A stretch of DNA of 64,000 bases from Linum tenue (taxonomy: Eukaryota; Streptophyta; Magnoliopsida; Malpighiales; Linaceae), in assembly GCA_946122785.1 (NCBI GenBank), contig CAMGYJ010000009.1, positions 3,440,937-3,504,936 on the forward strand, read 5' to 3'. A program made the position numbers and the translations under genes. This document shows, piece after piece, positions 11,785 through 24,462 of this stretch. Below the pieces are notes generated by a model, which searched no databases, had not been told where the DNA came from, and was given only the letters and a program-made list of their open reading frames with translations. The stretch's first letter is position 1. Every line of letters starts with the position of its first letter.

Positions 11785-12510
11785 TATATTTTTAAGTCTT
11801 AACAATTCTAGAACAACAGTACCAAAAGTTCTAAAATCCAGTCTCACCAACTTCACAATTGAATCAAAGGCCTCTTGTTCAATGTTAAATTAATAATTTG
11901 AATCAGTGGAAGCAGTCTCACCAACTTCACAATTAGTCAATTAAATGATTAATTTACCTCACGTCGGGTGGGAGCTGTGGAGTGGGAGATGCTGGTCGGA
12001 GATGCCGCGGAGTACAGACGGAGTGGGAGTTGCTGGTGGGAGCTGCGGAGTAGAGACCGCCGGTGGGAGATGGTGCGGAGGTGAGACGGCTAGAGCAAGG
12101 GAGATGGGCTAAAGCAGGGGAGATGCTCTGAAGATGGGCTGGAGCAGGGGAGATGCTACGGGGATGGAGACGACGTCGACAAGAAGCTCTACTGGCAACG
12201 AAGCGGGACAAGAAGCAACGACGAAGCGGGAGGAGAGGAGCTGCTACTGACGATGGCGAGCAGGGAGTAGGGAGCTGGTTTGATGCGACTGCGGATGCCG
12301 ACGGCGGGAAGTGTCAATGACGGCAGGTCTGGCGCCGCTCTTCCCTCTCTGTTCGTGAAGAGACGAAGGACGGAAAGAGATAAAGTGAATTATTGCTAGG
12401 GTTTTTTCCAGCCTCGACGATTTTGCCATTCATTTTCAGTTTTTTTTTATTAATCGTAACGGTCGGAATGGGGGAAAACCGGGTGGCCGGCTCGAGCGGC
12501 CCGAGCGGTT

Positions 12511-12630
12511 AACCGCGTCGGCCGCTCGCCGGCCGCTCTAGAAAGCCGGAACGGCTAATTGACTGGTCTGAACCGCGTCGGCCGCTCGCCGGCCGCTCTA
12601 GAAAGTCGGAACGGCTAATTGACTGGTCTG
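12511..12630. repeat. Exact 60-bp tandem duplication
   Basis: 12511-12570 and 12571-12630 are identical apart from one C/T difference (12546 versus 12606). The unit is GC-rich and contains GGCCGCTCGCCGGCCGCTCT. It lies in the right subterminal region of hAT copy 2. Near-identity implies a recent duplication. Confidence 0.95.
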
Positions 12631-12701
12631 AGCCGGTTTTATGGTCGGGTGGCGGCTTTAGCGGTTCGGCCGACCGGTTCGGCTCGGTCTTGACAGCACT
12701 G

Positions 12702-13143
12702 ATAAATACAAATGAGTTGGATCGGGTTGGACGGGTGGATTGATTTGCGGGTGTGTTTGTTGTTCACCCCGCCCTGCATGGTGGTAGTTGTGGTAGTTGC
12801 TAGTTTGGCGTTGTTTGCCCTTTTGGCTTTTGGGCCTTTTTCTATCTTCTACTCCAATCCACTTGTGACTTGTCGGCAAGCGGAGCAAGTTCCCCAACTC
12901 CATTTTCTCGCTTCTCGGCGGCATAGGTTTCCCGCCACAAAAAAGGGAGAAGAATCCTGCCTCGGAGATCGGCCGCTAGAGAAAGGTAAGCCAAAAAAGG
13001 AAACATCCGTTGCTATTTGCCCCCCGTCAAATTGCTGCAAAGCAAGAGAAAGTGATGCGACTAAACCTGCTGGAATTCTTCTATTTCCCTCGAAACTCTT
13101 AGACTCGAATGCGATTACTCGCGGCGGGAACTATTTTCAGTCA
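12702..13143 (+). promoter_or_regulatory. UVR3 upstream region and 5' leader
   Basis: Sequence between the hAT element's right duplication and the chosen UVR3 start. It reads open in the UVR3 frame from 12712, but the residues are hydrophobic or low-complexity and do not resemble photolyases, so I treat it as promoter plus 5' untranslated sequence. The hAT end lies only about 440 bp from the start codon. Confidence 0.5.
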
Positions 13144-16100
13144 ATGTCGATGGCGTCTTCGTCGTTCTCCGGGTCGGGTAATGCTCTAATGTGGTTTCGG
13201 AAGGGGCTTCGGATCCACGACAACCCAGCCCTAGAATGTGCTTCCAGAGGGGTTACAGGTGGGGGGTTTCTTTACCCGGTGTTCGTGATTGATCCACATT
13301 ACATGGAGCCCGACCCGAGGGCTTCCTCACCTGGGTCGAGTCGAGCCGGTTTGAACAGAATCCGGTTCTTGTTGGAGAGCTTGAAAGATCTGGACTTGAG
13401 CTTGAGGAAGCTTGGTTCAAGGTTGCTGGTTATGAAGGGTGAACCTGGAGAGGTTTTGATCAACTGCTTGAAGCAAGTGAGACCTTAATCTCTCTCTCTC
13501 TTGCTTGCTTTCTTAGCTATAAGAAGAATTGGCTTGTTCTTTGAAACTTTTTTTTATTGCTAAAACCTTGGGAAGTCCCTAAACAATGGTATTAACTATT
13601 CATAGCCCTTCAAAAGGCAAACAATATTTTACTAGTTTTCTATTATTGTTGTCATTACTTACTCCAAAGAAGCACTTACCAGCAAATTTTGGTCTTTGTT
13701 CCATTTCTAAAACTCAGCTATATGATTATAGTTCAAGTCCCTAAACAATGTTGTTTTTATTGTGTGTTCTTCTTGCAGTGGAAAGTTGAAAAGCTTTGCT
13801 TTGAGTATGATACAGATCCTTATTACCAACAGTTAGATATGAGAGTTAAGGTTTGTACTGCTTACTGACTTTAGAACTCTTGTACTTGCCAGTTCTTACA
13901 TTTTTTTATTTTATTTGTGATATGCCTTCAAAGAAGTCATCTTCAATGTTAGCTAAAAATGGTGGAAGCAGATCATAAATTCTCACACCACATCATGGTT
14001 ATTACTCTGTGCTTTATTTAGGACTACGCATCTGCAGCTAGAATTGAAGTCTTTTCTCCGGTGAGTCACACTCTATTCAATCCTGCTGATATCATACAAA
14101 AGGTGAGTTGCATAACTTCACACCTTCGATGAATTTAGTATCCACATGCAGAAATCATATGAAATATTCGTAATCTGGTTTGAACAGAATGGAGGAAGGC
14201 CGCCTGTGAGCTACCAATCATTTCTGAAGCTCGCTGGGGAACCCTCATGGGCGTCTTCCCCACTCATGACAATATTTCCTTCACTTCCTTCTGTTGGAGA
14301 TGTTGGAAGCTCTCAGATTGTGGAAGTCCCTACTTTGGAAGAGCTTGGTTATGTGGACATTGAAATGGTTTGTATCATTGTATGAACTTAGGCATATACT
14401 GAAATTATGTTCTGATGTCTCCTTCTTAACCTCACTTCGGCTCTGTTCTCTAAAATTTGTAGGGCAATGAACTGCCTCCTTTTAGGGGTGGTGAATCAGA
14501 AGGATTGAAGCGGCTGCGAGAAGCTATCAGCAATGAGGTAGGATCACATGAGTGAGACCTTGTGTTGAGAACTCTAGTGGCTTGGAATAGTTACTTCTTA
14601 AACAACTATGGATAGTTGTTAGTTAGTAGTACGTCATACCCAATAGGCCTATTTACTGAATCTGATATAGAGACGGTTCTACTCTCTAAATCTCCCAAGT
14701 CTCTTCATTATTATAGGAGTTAGAACTTTGATTGTATATCTCGAAACTAATCACGTGGCACAGATGTTTCATGTGTTCTAAGTTTTAACACTTGGTCTAC
14801 TTGCTTTCCATCTCGTACCTCATTCAAAATGGATTTCTTTTTGTATTGCAGAAGTGGGTGGCGACTTTTGAAAAGCCTAAAGGTGATCCATCGGCATTTC
14901 TAAGGCCTGCAACTACAACACTTTCACCGTATCTCAAAGTGAGTTACCAGTAGAATGCATCTATATGTCATTTCTATTCATTCTCGCTGGCATATTTAAT
15001 ATCTGGTTATCAGTTTGGATGTGTTTCTTCCAGGTACTTCTACCAATGCATTCAGGATGTTTATACAAGAAACAAAAAACATACATCACCACCAGTTTCT
15101 CTTCTTGGCCAGGTTAATCCAAAATTCTATGAGCTATGTGTGATTCTGGTCAGTGAAAATCTATTGAGTTATAATCTGTTATTTTAACAGTTGTTGTGGA
15201 GAGATTTCTTCTACACTGTGGCTTTTGGTACTCCAAACTTTGATCAGATGAGAGGAAACAAAATATGCAAGCAGGTAAGGTAATAATTGCCTGCGTGGAT
15301 TTGCTCACATTAGTAAATTTTTCTTATGTATTTTTGTTATAATGTACATCTCATCGACTATATTAAGTTAGCTAAATACTTATCAACATTGAAAGGGTTA
15401 AATTAAATAATTACCTATGTTGCCATGTAGATACCGTGGAATGATAATGATGAATTGTTAACAGCTTGGAGAGAAGCTAAAACAGGATATCCTTGGATTG
15501 ATGCTATCATGACCCAAGTTAGTTCCTTTCCATTTTTGCTTCTTTCTTTTGATAGGTAGTTCTGTTATAGTGCTACTATGTACCCTTTTGTTTGTGTTTC
15601 TATTCCATTGGGCGTAGCATTGCAAGTAATTTCATCCAAGTTTGTTTCTTTCTTATAATTGCAGCTCCACAAGTGGGGTTGGATGCATCATCTAGCAAGG
15701 CATTGTGTTGCATGTTTCCTGACTCGTGGTGATCTGGTACAAGTTCTACTTCTAGCTCGTCATTCTTTCTTCTCGGTCTTTAGCTTTTACTGCAAACATT
15801 AAATTGTCTGGTTTTCTCCTGGTTTTAGTTTGTTCATTGGGAAAAAGGGCGTGATGTTTTTGAAAGGCTTCTGATTGATTCGGACTGGGCCATCAATAGT
15901 GGGAATTGGATGTGGCTCTCTTGTTCGTCATTCTTTTACCAGGTAAGCAACTTCAGTTATACTATTAGTCAGTTGACTGTCAAGCGGGTGAACTGCTTTG
16001 TGTTCCTTTGGTTTGCAGTATAATCGGATCTACTCACCGATATCATTTGGGAAGAAATATGATCCTAACGGGAACTATATTAGACATTTTCTGCCTATAT

Positions 16101-16646
16101 TGAAAGGTAAAGCTTTTCGCTGCTTTGCCATTAATTGTTTTTCTGCATGTTCTGTTTAGACTTTAGATGATAATTGTAATAACGGATGGCTGTTGCAAAA
16201 ATATGGAACTAATACAGATATGCCAAAGGAGTACATCTACGAGCCATGGACTGCACCTCTCAGTGTCCAAACTAAAGCCAAATGCATCATAGGAAAGGAC
16301 TATCCAAAACCTAGTATGTTGTTTTGTTGTAAAACCTTCATTTCCAAGTCATCCTAAGATTTATGTTCTTTCAGATTTTCTATTACGGCAGTTGTTTTTG
16401 ACGACTGGTGTGATTATTGTTTCTTTCAATGGCCCTGGTTCTGCAGTGGTGTCTCATGATTCAGCAAGCAAAGACTGTAAGCAGAAGTTGGCCGCAGCTT
16501 ATGAGTTAAACAAGAAGTTAAATGGGGTTGTTAGTGAAGAGGATCTGAAAGTCTTGCAAAGAAAACTGGATGCAACTTGTGATTCCGTTCTCAATCCAGT
16601 TCACTCCCACTCTTCTTCCGGTGCTAAAAGGCAGAGACGGTCATAG
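13144..16646 (+). CDS. UVR3: (6-4) DNA photolyase
   Basis: Fourteen exons: 13144-13476, 13779-13850, 14022-14102, 14188-14367, 14463-14537, 14852-14938, 15014-15112, 15191-15274, 15431-15517, 15665-15736, 15829-15942, 16019-16106, 16218-16313, 16447-16646; all GT-AG, phases consistent, 555 residues, against 556 recalled for Arabidopsis UVR3. The N-terminal antenna domain starts [16 protein letters not shown]. The FAD-binding half contains [19 protein letters not shown] and [10 protein letters not shown], which carries the histidines needed for (6-4) repair, then [20 protein letters not shown]. The enzyme uses blue light and FADH- to reverse UV-induced (6-4) pyrimidine photoproducts. Met1 was taken at 13144 (MSMASSS); the frame is open further upstream, but without family resemblance. 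It is convergent with the ankyrin gene, 239 bp apart. Confidence 0.97.
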
Positions 16647-16885
16647 GCATAATAGGGTTTTATTAGTCATCTAGAGTCTAGACACCCAATGTCTATTATA
16701 TTTAAAGTAGCCAAAACAAACTACCATATTCATATATCTGTCCTATATTATGATGATGGACTCTGCGATTTGACAGCATTCTGTTTCAGTTATGATGATG
16801 GTACGTGCCAAAGTCACCTGACAATGCCACGGTCAGAGATCCTGGGGCTTCTTCAAAGCACTTGTCACAACCTGACAGTCTGAAG

Positions 16886-19800
16886 TTACATGAACACTTT
16901 CCCTACAGCCACCTCAAACCAGAGCCGCAGATAAGTAAACCCAAATATCGAAATCGGGATCACGCACAAGATATACGCCGAAACCCCAAACCAAGTCAAC
17001 CCAGAAGCCCCTTCGAAATTCGAGATCATTAGCGACAGCGACGCCGCGAACGTCAGCAAGATGCAGGCTATGGCGACGTAGAGCCAGAGCAGGCTCTGTA
17101 TCAGCATCTTGGGCAGCGCCACCAGGAAATCCTCCTCCTGGCACCGCGACATCAGCATCTTCAGGAACATCAGCAGCGAGATCGACGACGCCACGAGGGC
17201 GACGGCGTTGGTGTAGACGAAGCTGCGGAATCGAGAGTGTCGGGAGAGGATCGGCAGGCCCGATTCGTCGGTGCCGCCGGGGAACGTGAAGCAGCCGGCG
17301 AAAGCGACCGTCACTATAAGTGCGGCTATGGTGGCGCAGTTGGAAGAGATCTCTTTCATCCACTGGCCGCCCTCTTGGACCAGCTCCTTGTGCTGCTCGG
17401 TGAAGACTTCCCTCGGGGTCTTGCCGGCGTTGTTCTTCGCGTTGCGATGTCTTTTGTCGACGATCTTTTCTGCCGTCTGTAGAGAGAAAGATGGTCAAAA
17501 GTTGGAATTGGTTAATTTATTAATTATTTAGTATATGTGTTCAATCACCAAATTAGGGCTGGGCATGCGGGCGGATCATCCGCGGGTTTGGGCCGACCCA
17601 CCCGCATTTGACCCGAATTTCGTTAAGTGGGTGGGTCTGTGGGTGGGTGACGGGTTGCGCTGGGAGCCATCCGCCGGGTGGTGGGTGGGTTGTGGGTGAA
17701 TGTGCGGGTGACCCGCTCAACCCAACAGCAAAAAGATCAAAGTCGTTGGTGCTAGAGAGAGGAGAATGAAGACGTTAGATATAAACTCGGACTGCTCCTG
17801 GAGTTTGAACCTCAAAATCAACCTTCCAAATAGAGATCCCCTCTTCTTCCTTTTACGTTTTCCTCTAATTCTTGAGCCTAGATCACCGCTCTTTCTTTTG
17901 TGGAATTATTTTCCTTAGTTCCTTGCACCTAATAATCGTCTCAATCTATAGAAAACTCTTTCATAATAGAATTTCTATCCAATTTAAGAACTAATTCGAC
18001 ATTTTTCGCCCTATTTCAACTTCTTGTTTTTTTTTTTTTGATAATGGTGATAATTATTAAAACCAGCCCAAAGGCAAAAAGGAGAAAGTGTAAGTACAGC
18101 AAAACCAAAAATAACAATGGATCAAACAAGCTTGATCCCCAAGAAGGACGGAAAGGGAAGAAATAACTGCCAGGGGGAAAAGAAAAGAGATTAAAAACCT
18201 GCCAGGGGGACCAGACCCCCTCCGCAGCCAAAAAAGTATTTCAACTTCTTGTTTCCCTCGATGATTCTCTTCACCTATTATCATGTCAAGTTGACTCCTT
18301 TATATTATATACATTGTGATGTGGGTGAACCCACAAACCCACCCGCATCATCCACCATCCGCCCGACCCAACCCGAGACTAAATGTGGGTGGGTGGTGGG
18401 TTAAAAATTATCAATCCGTTTAAGCGCGGGTGGGTGCATTTTATGGTCAAAATCCACCCGACCCACCCAATGCCCACCCCTACACCAAATCGTGTTAATA
18501 TTTCCGTTCATCAGCTGGGATAGTAGGACAGTCAAACTAGTTACAATAACAGTTTCGTTCATTTGCTTGGACGGATAGGAATGAAACGAACGATTCTTAA
18601 CGATTTGACATGAAATGAGATGAACTATTCTGGTTTGATTAGTCCATTACTTCACTATCTGAACCACAAAATTTTAAGATAACAAGTACTTTTAACGTAA
18701 ACTAAGATCATCCAACTTTAATTGCTAATTTTATTTGTACTTCTTTTACTTCGATTTCCAGACTCGTTGTCTTTGTATTGTTCACTATGATTAGTTAGAA
18801 TTTTTGATGATAGATGACATGAATTTGAAATTATTTATAATTAGTAATAGATGTAGTACTAAATTAGTGATATGAATTCGAATAATTATATCTTTTGTGT
18901 TCATAGGGAGGCATGAACAATTCTAATGACAACTAATCAACCATTCTGCAATTAACGGTTAATCGCCGAACCATAAAACCACCTCATTTCCCGGTTCATC
19001 CTCCAGTTTCGTTACGAAAACAGAGGTGCTAATTAAGCAACGTAATCAAGGCACAAATTAAAGATGACCGAATCTCATCGAGCTAACCTTGAACCACTTC
19101 AACTCGCGCTGAATGTGCATAGCCGGCCCGCAGACATTGTCGGCGGGTCTGATCTCCGCCGCTAAATGCAAGAAATTGTTGCCCTCTCCGTCCTCGAGAA
19201 ACCTGCCGCACGGTGGGAACGAAACCTTCCGCGTCAGGAGCTCGAACACTTCCAGCTGCCGGTGGAGGACGGCCTGGTGGAACAAGCTGTGCCCGTTCCC
19301 GTCGAAATCGAGGACCGCCCTGGGGTAATTCGTCAGGATCGCCTCCACGAACTCGACGATCCCCAGCCTGACCGCCGTCTGGGTCGAGGATTTCAGCACC
19401 TTCAGCACCTCCGGGCCGCCGAGATCGAGTGCCTGGTCGATCAGGAACGTGAGCAGCTCCACGGCGTGGGTGTGGTGCAGCTTCTGGTTGTAGAGCCGCT
19501 TCTGGAGGAAGTGGTGGCGGTAGGCCGTCACGTAATCTTTTGGTCGCGAATGCCAGTTGCTCGACTCCTCTTCGTCCGCTCCCTTCTCGTATTTCCCGGC
19601 GCGTGGAGCGTGGATGACTGCAAAGAATAAATGGTGCGAAGAATAAATTAGTGTCAGGAATTGCCATCAAGGGTGAGTGACCAAAAACTAATTTAAAAAA
19701 GAAATAGTGACGACATATATATATAGCGACGACTAACAGTGGTAGAAGATGGCGTCGGAGATGCCGAATTCGGTCCCACTGCGGAAGGCCTCTGGCTTGT

Positions 19801-21550
19801 GTGCTAAAGTCTCCATTGGTGTCTTCCACTTGTCGTTCTCTTCCCATGCCAGGGATGGGTAGCGCTTTAATATGTCCAAGGCAACATCTAAACACAAAAC
19901 ATTTAATTTAATTAATCAAAGTACTTAAACTTTAGACAACAATTAACTAGAAGTCAATATTAAGCATTTGAACAGATTCTCAAACAAAAAGTTGGACCCC
20001 TCCCCCCACGCCAAATATTGGTGACAAAGGATGTGGAAAGAGGTGGTGATTAGGAGATAATTATTAAAAAAAAAAAGATTAGGAGATATAATATATTTTT
20101 TTCGTTTGGATTTATTATTATAACTATAATGTATTTATTTGTTTTGTTATGATGAATGGGATATCTTTTTTTCAAATGTGCCAATTAATATAATCAAGAT
20201 CTGTTGTGGGAGCATGCCAATGTGAAATGACTAGGAATAGAGAAACCCATGTTTGGATAGATATAAAACTTAAATCGCTAACATTCTAGTCCCCAAAACT
20301 TTAATACTCTATCGATAACTACATTCATCCCAATAAACTAAGTAGGTGAGATATATAGAAGAACAAGTTTTGTAAGATTTACATACCCAATCTAGAGTCT
20401 ATTAACTAAATTTTTATTTGATTATAATACCTAATTTTCATATTCACGCTATCAAATGAAGAAATTTACACTTTTCTACATGAGTACAGAGTACGGAGTT
20501 AATTATAGAAAAAATCACTTAAATTATGAACAATCATCATTCGTCACGGCATATTGGTGACTAATAAACTTTTAAGTTTTAGCAATACCTTCGTTAAAAT
20601 ATAAAGTAACCAATGCGATGAAGCAAACATTTTGAACGGATATCAAGTAGAAATGAACAGATTGATCAAAAATCAATATTGGGTGACCAATTTGTTAGTG
20701 ACCTAGAAATTCGATGACAGCCGATGTAACTAACCCACGACGAGACAGTTGTTCATTAAAAAAAAAAAAATACAAACAAATGTGAGACCGTTGACCAAAA
20801 TGGCTAGAGAGGAAAGCAGATGCAGGCAGCAGCGAGCAATTAGACATCAATCGCATTTTATTTCAGCAATATTAAATATTAATGACAATTAATTACCGTA
20901 TAAATCGGCCGAAATGAGGAGATGGACGAGTTTGACCCCAGATTCACCGTCGAACAACCGGTTCGGATCCTCCATTGATCTTCCCGACTCGCTGTCCACT
21001 GCCGCGGATCCCTTTGGCCGGCGGCTGATCTCCGACAGAAGCAAGCTGACAGTGTCTCGCCGCCCAAAAGCCGCCGCCACATGGAGCGGGGAGTCGTCGT
21101 CGCTATTTCTCTCCATTAGCAACGATCGGTTGCTATTCATCAGGATTTCGACCGCCGGCTTATTCCCCACCGACGCGGCATTGTGGAGCGCCGTGTTCCC
21201 GTTCTCGTCTTTCTCGTTGACCAAGTCCTTGGAGATTCTGCTCACGAGCTCTTTGATCGAATCGGGGTTCCCGCCGGAGAGAACCTCGATCTGGAGGTGC
21301 GCCTTTTGCCGCCTTAAGTTCCTCGTCGTGTCGTGAACTCTGTTGGAATATCCCGTCGCTAGAATCACTTCGTTGCCACCGTCCATCGGTTCTGCTAAAT
21401 GATTGAAAAATCGGATCGTATCGACAATTCGACCAGAAAAAGAATAGAAACAATTTATATACCTGATGAACTGAGAAGAGGCAAACTTTGTTCCTGGAGT
21501 AGTCCTGCTGTTCCGAAGCTCTGGGAGGCAGCCTGCTGCTGCTGCGCCAT
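16886..21550 (-). CDS. Ankyrin-repeat/PGG-domain membrane protein (ACD6/ITN1-like)
   Basis: Five exons on the minus strand: 21550-21463, 21391-20897, 19887-19738, 19617-19088, 17476-16886; GT-AG junctions and phases close, 617 residues. A Gln-rich start (MAQQQQAA) leads into ankyrin repeats in exon 2 (NGNTALHNAASVGN, DSPLHVAAAFGRRD) and exon 4 (NGHSLFHQAVLHRQ, GNNFLHLAAEI), a linker KTPREVFTEQHKELV, and a C-terminal PGG domain (WMKEISSNCATIAALIVTVAF...FPGG) with about four transmembrane helices from residue 465 on. Related plant proteins sit at the plasma membrane or ER and act in defence or salt/ABA responses; which applies here is unknown. The last intron (17477-19087) is enlarged by a hAT element with another insertion inside. 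Confidence 0.93.
17554..18482. mobile_element. hAT MITE inside an intron of the ankyrin gene
   Basis: Ends TAGGGCTGGGCATGCGGG and, inverted, TAGGGGTGGGCATTGGG, flanked by a perfect 8-bp duplication CACCAAAT (17546-17553 and 18483-18490). Subterminal GGGTGGGTG / CACCCGACCC repeats. It lies wholly in the intron 17477-19087 and holds the non-LTR insertion at about 18030-18236. No coding capacity. Confidence 0.92.
18030..18236 (-). mobile_element. Short non-LTR insertion (SINE or truncated LINE)
   Basis: A poly-T run starting at 18027 marks a minus-strand poly(A) tail, and an 18-bp direct repeat TATTTCAACTTCTTGTTT flanks the insert (18012-18029 and 18237-18254). The body, about 207 bp, starts on the minus strand with GGCTGCGGAGGGGGTCTGG and ends ATCACCATTATC before the tail. 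No clear tRNA-like A/B boxes, so a 5'-truncated LINE end is as likely as a SINE. It is nested in the hAT MITE. Confidence 0.8.
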
Positions 21551-22461
21551 TAGGAATTTTAAGAGGAGAGAGTAATGAAGCTCCCGGCCGGCCACAAGGT
21601 CCAATCTAAACGAGTAGTAGTAATGAAAGAATGATCTTTTTAATTTCCTCCCTTTGCATGTGTTAATAGTTTATATGTTGGATCCCATCTCTTATCTTTA
21701 GTAAGTCAACCCATCCGATGGTGGGTCGTATTCACATTTATTTTACAATAATTTTTATTTGGGTGAGGAAATTTATATAGGAAACTTTACCGAACATTAG
21801 ATTTGCTTAATTGGATTTTGAATGTGACTTGTGAACCTAGGACATAAAACAATATTAAGATTAAAAAAAAAAAGTGTACTCGTACTTCATAGAGATGGAA
21901 AATGGAAGAAGACTAAGTATAATTGGTAGGTAGATGGAGATGTGGAATTTGGAGCAAATTGTTTATGAAACATATATTTTTTTTTTATTTTGGCATAGAT
22001 ATGTTGGTAATAGATATTACAAGACTTGAAGAACCAGACGCACCAGTCAATACTAGTCGATCTGTCGATGAAAGAGCCATATAGCAGCCACAAAATGGGT
22101 AGCTCTGATAGAATCCTAGAAATAAAACGACACAAGCTTAAGGTCTATTAAAAAAGAGCCACCACCAATGATCGTGAACCATTCATCAGCTCGCCAAAAG
22201 TCAAAACCACTTCTCCTACAAAATAAAACAGAGACACAGCTCCAGACTAGGCACATAAAATGGAAGAATCGAACGAAGTCACATAAAAGGATACAAACTT
22301 CGATACCACCAACTTCAAACACCAACTAGAACAACATAACTAAAGTCTTACATGATCCAAAGGGTCCCTGCAAAACAAACAAACAAGACCCAGACTAATT
22401 ATGGCGTATGAGCTAGAAAAGGCCCCAAGCAAGTCCAAAATGGCAAAGGGATAAACACAGC
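21551..22461. other. Gene-free stretch upstream of the ankyrin gene
   Basis: Promoter side of the ankyrin gene followed by AT-rich sequence. Short minus-strand frames between 21887 and 22325 show no family features. I see nothing definite here. Confidence 0.4.
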
Positions 22462-22993
22462 TAGGGTTTTAATGAGCAGAGCCGAGCTTTGCCATAGTTC
22501 GGGCTCGGCTCGTTAATATATTTTCAGGCTCGAGCTCGGCTCGTGTTCATCACGAGCTGTAATATGCAAGCTCGAGCTCGGCTCGTTTATGAAAATGAAA
22601 GCTCGAGCTCGACTCGAGCTCGCTCGTCCAATAAGCTTAATGAGCCCAAAATCGAGTTCAACTAATAAAATGTTCATGATAGCTCAAGATTGACATAGAA
22701 CTGAGCACAAAATTAAATTCAAACTTGTAGCAATGTCTAGCTAAGTAAAACACAATATATATCCCAATTTCAATACATAAAATCAATAAATTTTAATCCT
22801 TTTTTTATGCCAACCATTAAATGAGCTTGTTCGCGAGCTTTCGAGCTGAACATGGTATGGCTCGAGCTCGGCTTGTTTAGTTAACGAGCTTGTTCACGAG
22901 CCAACTCGATTAAAACGAATCGAGTGTCGAACGAGTTTTTCTCGAATCGGACGTCGAACCGTTCATGAGCGGCTTGGTTCATTAACGGCCCTA
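22462..22993. mobile_element. hAT-like MITE rich in GCTCGAGCTCGGCTCG
   Basis: Ends TAGGGTTTTAATGAGC and, inverted, TAGGGCCGTTAATGAAC form imperfect terminal inverted repeats. Both subterminal regions carry repeated GAGCTCG words (22500-22630 and 22815-22980). I could not find a matching flanking duplication, so it is old or its ends are slightly misplaced. Confidence 0.6.
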
Positions 22994-23439
22994 GATTTGC
23001 TCCCTTCTGCAGTTCTGCTAGCCAAGAAAACCATTCCACGTGTTGACACCTGCCCGCTTTGTTGCTAGCTAGCGATAATTTATCATTATGGTTAATATCA
23101 CTTTATCTTCATGTTTTACATTTTGCTAACAAATGTAAACCATAACTATTAAACGTAGTTTTTATGTTTTTGAATTTTGGTACTTTAACTTTCATACTTT
23201 CTTTGGGTATGCTTAACCCTTTTTTGTTTCCAAAAGTATGGAGTTAATTTAATTTCAATTTAGTTAATTGGGTATGAGTCTACCCAAATCTAATATTACT
23301 CATATCTTACCTAACTCATAATCACTTGGATTTGGACAATATCCACATATTCAAAAAATAAAAAATAAAAAATTGCGTCATCCCTAACTGAATCTACAAG
23401 AGGTAAAACGACAAGACGTACAACAAACTCGGTTACCAT

Positions 23440-23935
23440 TTTTGAGTAGTTCGGTGAAAACAAAATCGGTGTTTGAACTTATTCATGTTGATATATAGGG
23501 TCTTTATCAAGAGGCTTCTCTCGGTGGTGCTCATTATTTCCTCGCTATTGTGGATGATTTCAGTCGTGGTATTTGGTTATATTTGATGCTTTATAAATCC
23601 GAGGTAGGCCATTACATTAAGCTTTTCTGCAACATGGTTCGGAAACAATTTGGCAAGACGGTAAAACGCATACAAGGGGACAATGGTCTCGAGTTTAATA
23701 CTGAGGTATTGAAGGAGTATTATGAAACTGAAGGAATTTTACTTCAGACTTCGTGCACCGACACACCACAACAAAATGGTGTGGTAGAGAGGAAACATCG
23801 ACACAATATTCTGGATACTACGAGAGCTTTGCGGTTTCAAGCAAGCTTGCCCATTTGTTTTTGGGGAAAATGTGTACTTACAGCGATTTATCTCATAAAT
23901 AGGTTGCTAACGACATTGTCTCTCATTTTTCACCG
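23440..23935 (+). pseudogene. Ty1/copia integrase fragment, broken
   Basis: The translation FELIHVDI*GLYQEA...YFLAIVDDFSRGIWLY...QGDNGLEFNTEVLKEYY...TPQQNGVVERKHRHNILDTTRALR is the integrase core of a copia retrotransposon, with the catalytic D, D and E in place. The Trp codon expected after HVDI is a TAG stop, and the frame dissolves after INRL near 23910. No LTRs, gag or reverse transcriptase were found nearby, so it is an isolated dead remnant. Confidence 0.88.
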
Positions 23936-24462
23936 ACCAAGTTCCCCATCCTTTATCGTCGTTGTTTCTCATTTTTCACCGACCCAATTCTGAAACTTCC
24001 CTATTGGTAATAAGACCTCCACAATATTAGTAGGACTCCATGACCTCTGTAAACAACAATAGAGGAAAAAAGAGAATACACAGAAAATAATTACCCAGAT
24101 TCTTTGTCCTTCCCTCGCTGTTCAAACTCGAAGAGACAACAACAAATCCATATCAAGAGTTAGATGTGAAAGAACAACAAAATTTACAAACCCCTCTTCT
24201 ATATACCTTCTTCTGCACTGATTGTCCTGGCGGCTTCAATTCCTTGTTCACTGAATCTTCTTCCTCACAATAGATACTTCTTTCCTCAAGGGATCTGCCA
24301 AATCTTCCAGCTCCTGTAGCAACAAAAAGATTCACAAGCTTGGGTTCAGAAAGGCAGAGGACAAGACAGCCCCTCCCATGTCATTTTCACCCAAATCCGG
24401 ATTGAATTCAGTGTTCGTTCATCCTCATTAATTGATTGAAAATTTTAGGGCGTGAAACTTAT
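23936..24462. other. Gene-free stretch after the copia fragment
   Basis: AT-rich with short frames only; possibly more retrotransposon debris. Nothing identifiable. Confidence 0.3.

Larger units (their letters stand above)
10792..12701. mobile_element. hAT element, copy 2 (1.9 kb), with a nested TIR element
   Basis: Ends CAATGTCGTCAAAAGCGAAC (10792) and ...GGTCTTGACAGCACTG (12701) are inverted matches (CAGTGCTGTCAAGACC on the other strand), and a perfect 8-bp duplication ATAAATAC flanks them (10784-10791 and 12702-12709). The left 160 bp is homologous in inverted orientation to 1785-1948. Minus-strand short frames at 11954-12429 are CT/GC-rich leader-like sequence; no hAT transposase domain is visible, so it is non-autonomous. 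It carries the TIR element at 10975-11784 and an exact 60-bp tandem duplication. Confidence 0.85.

Noticed and set aside
12712..13143. N-terminal extension of UVR3
   Set aside because: Open frame without family similarity; the start at 13144 gives the expected length.
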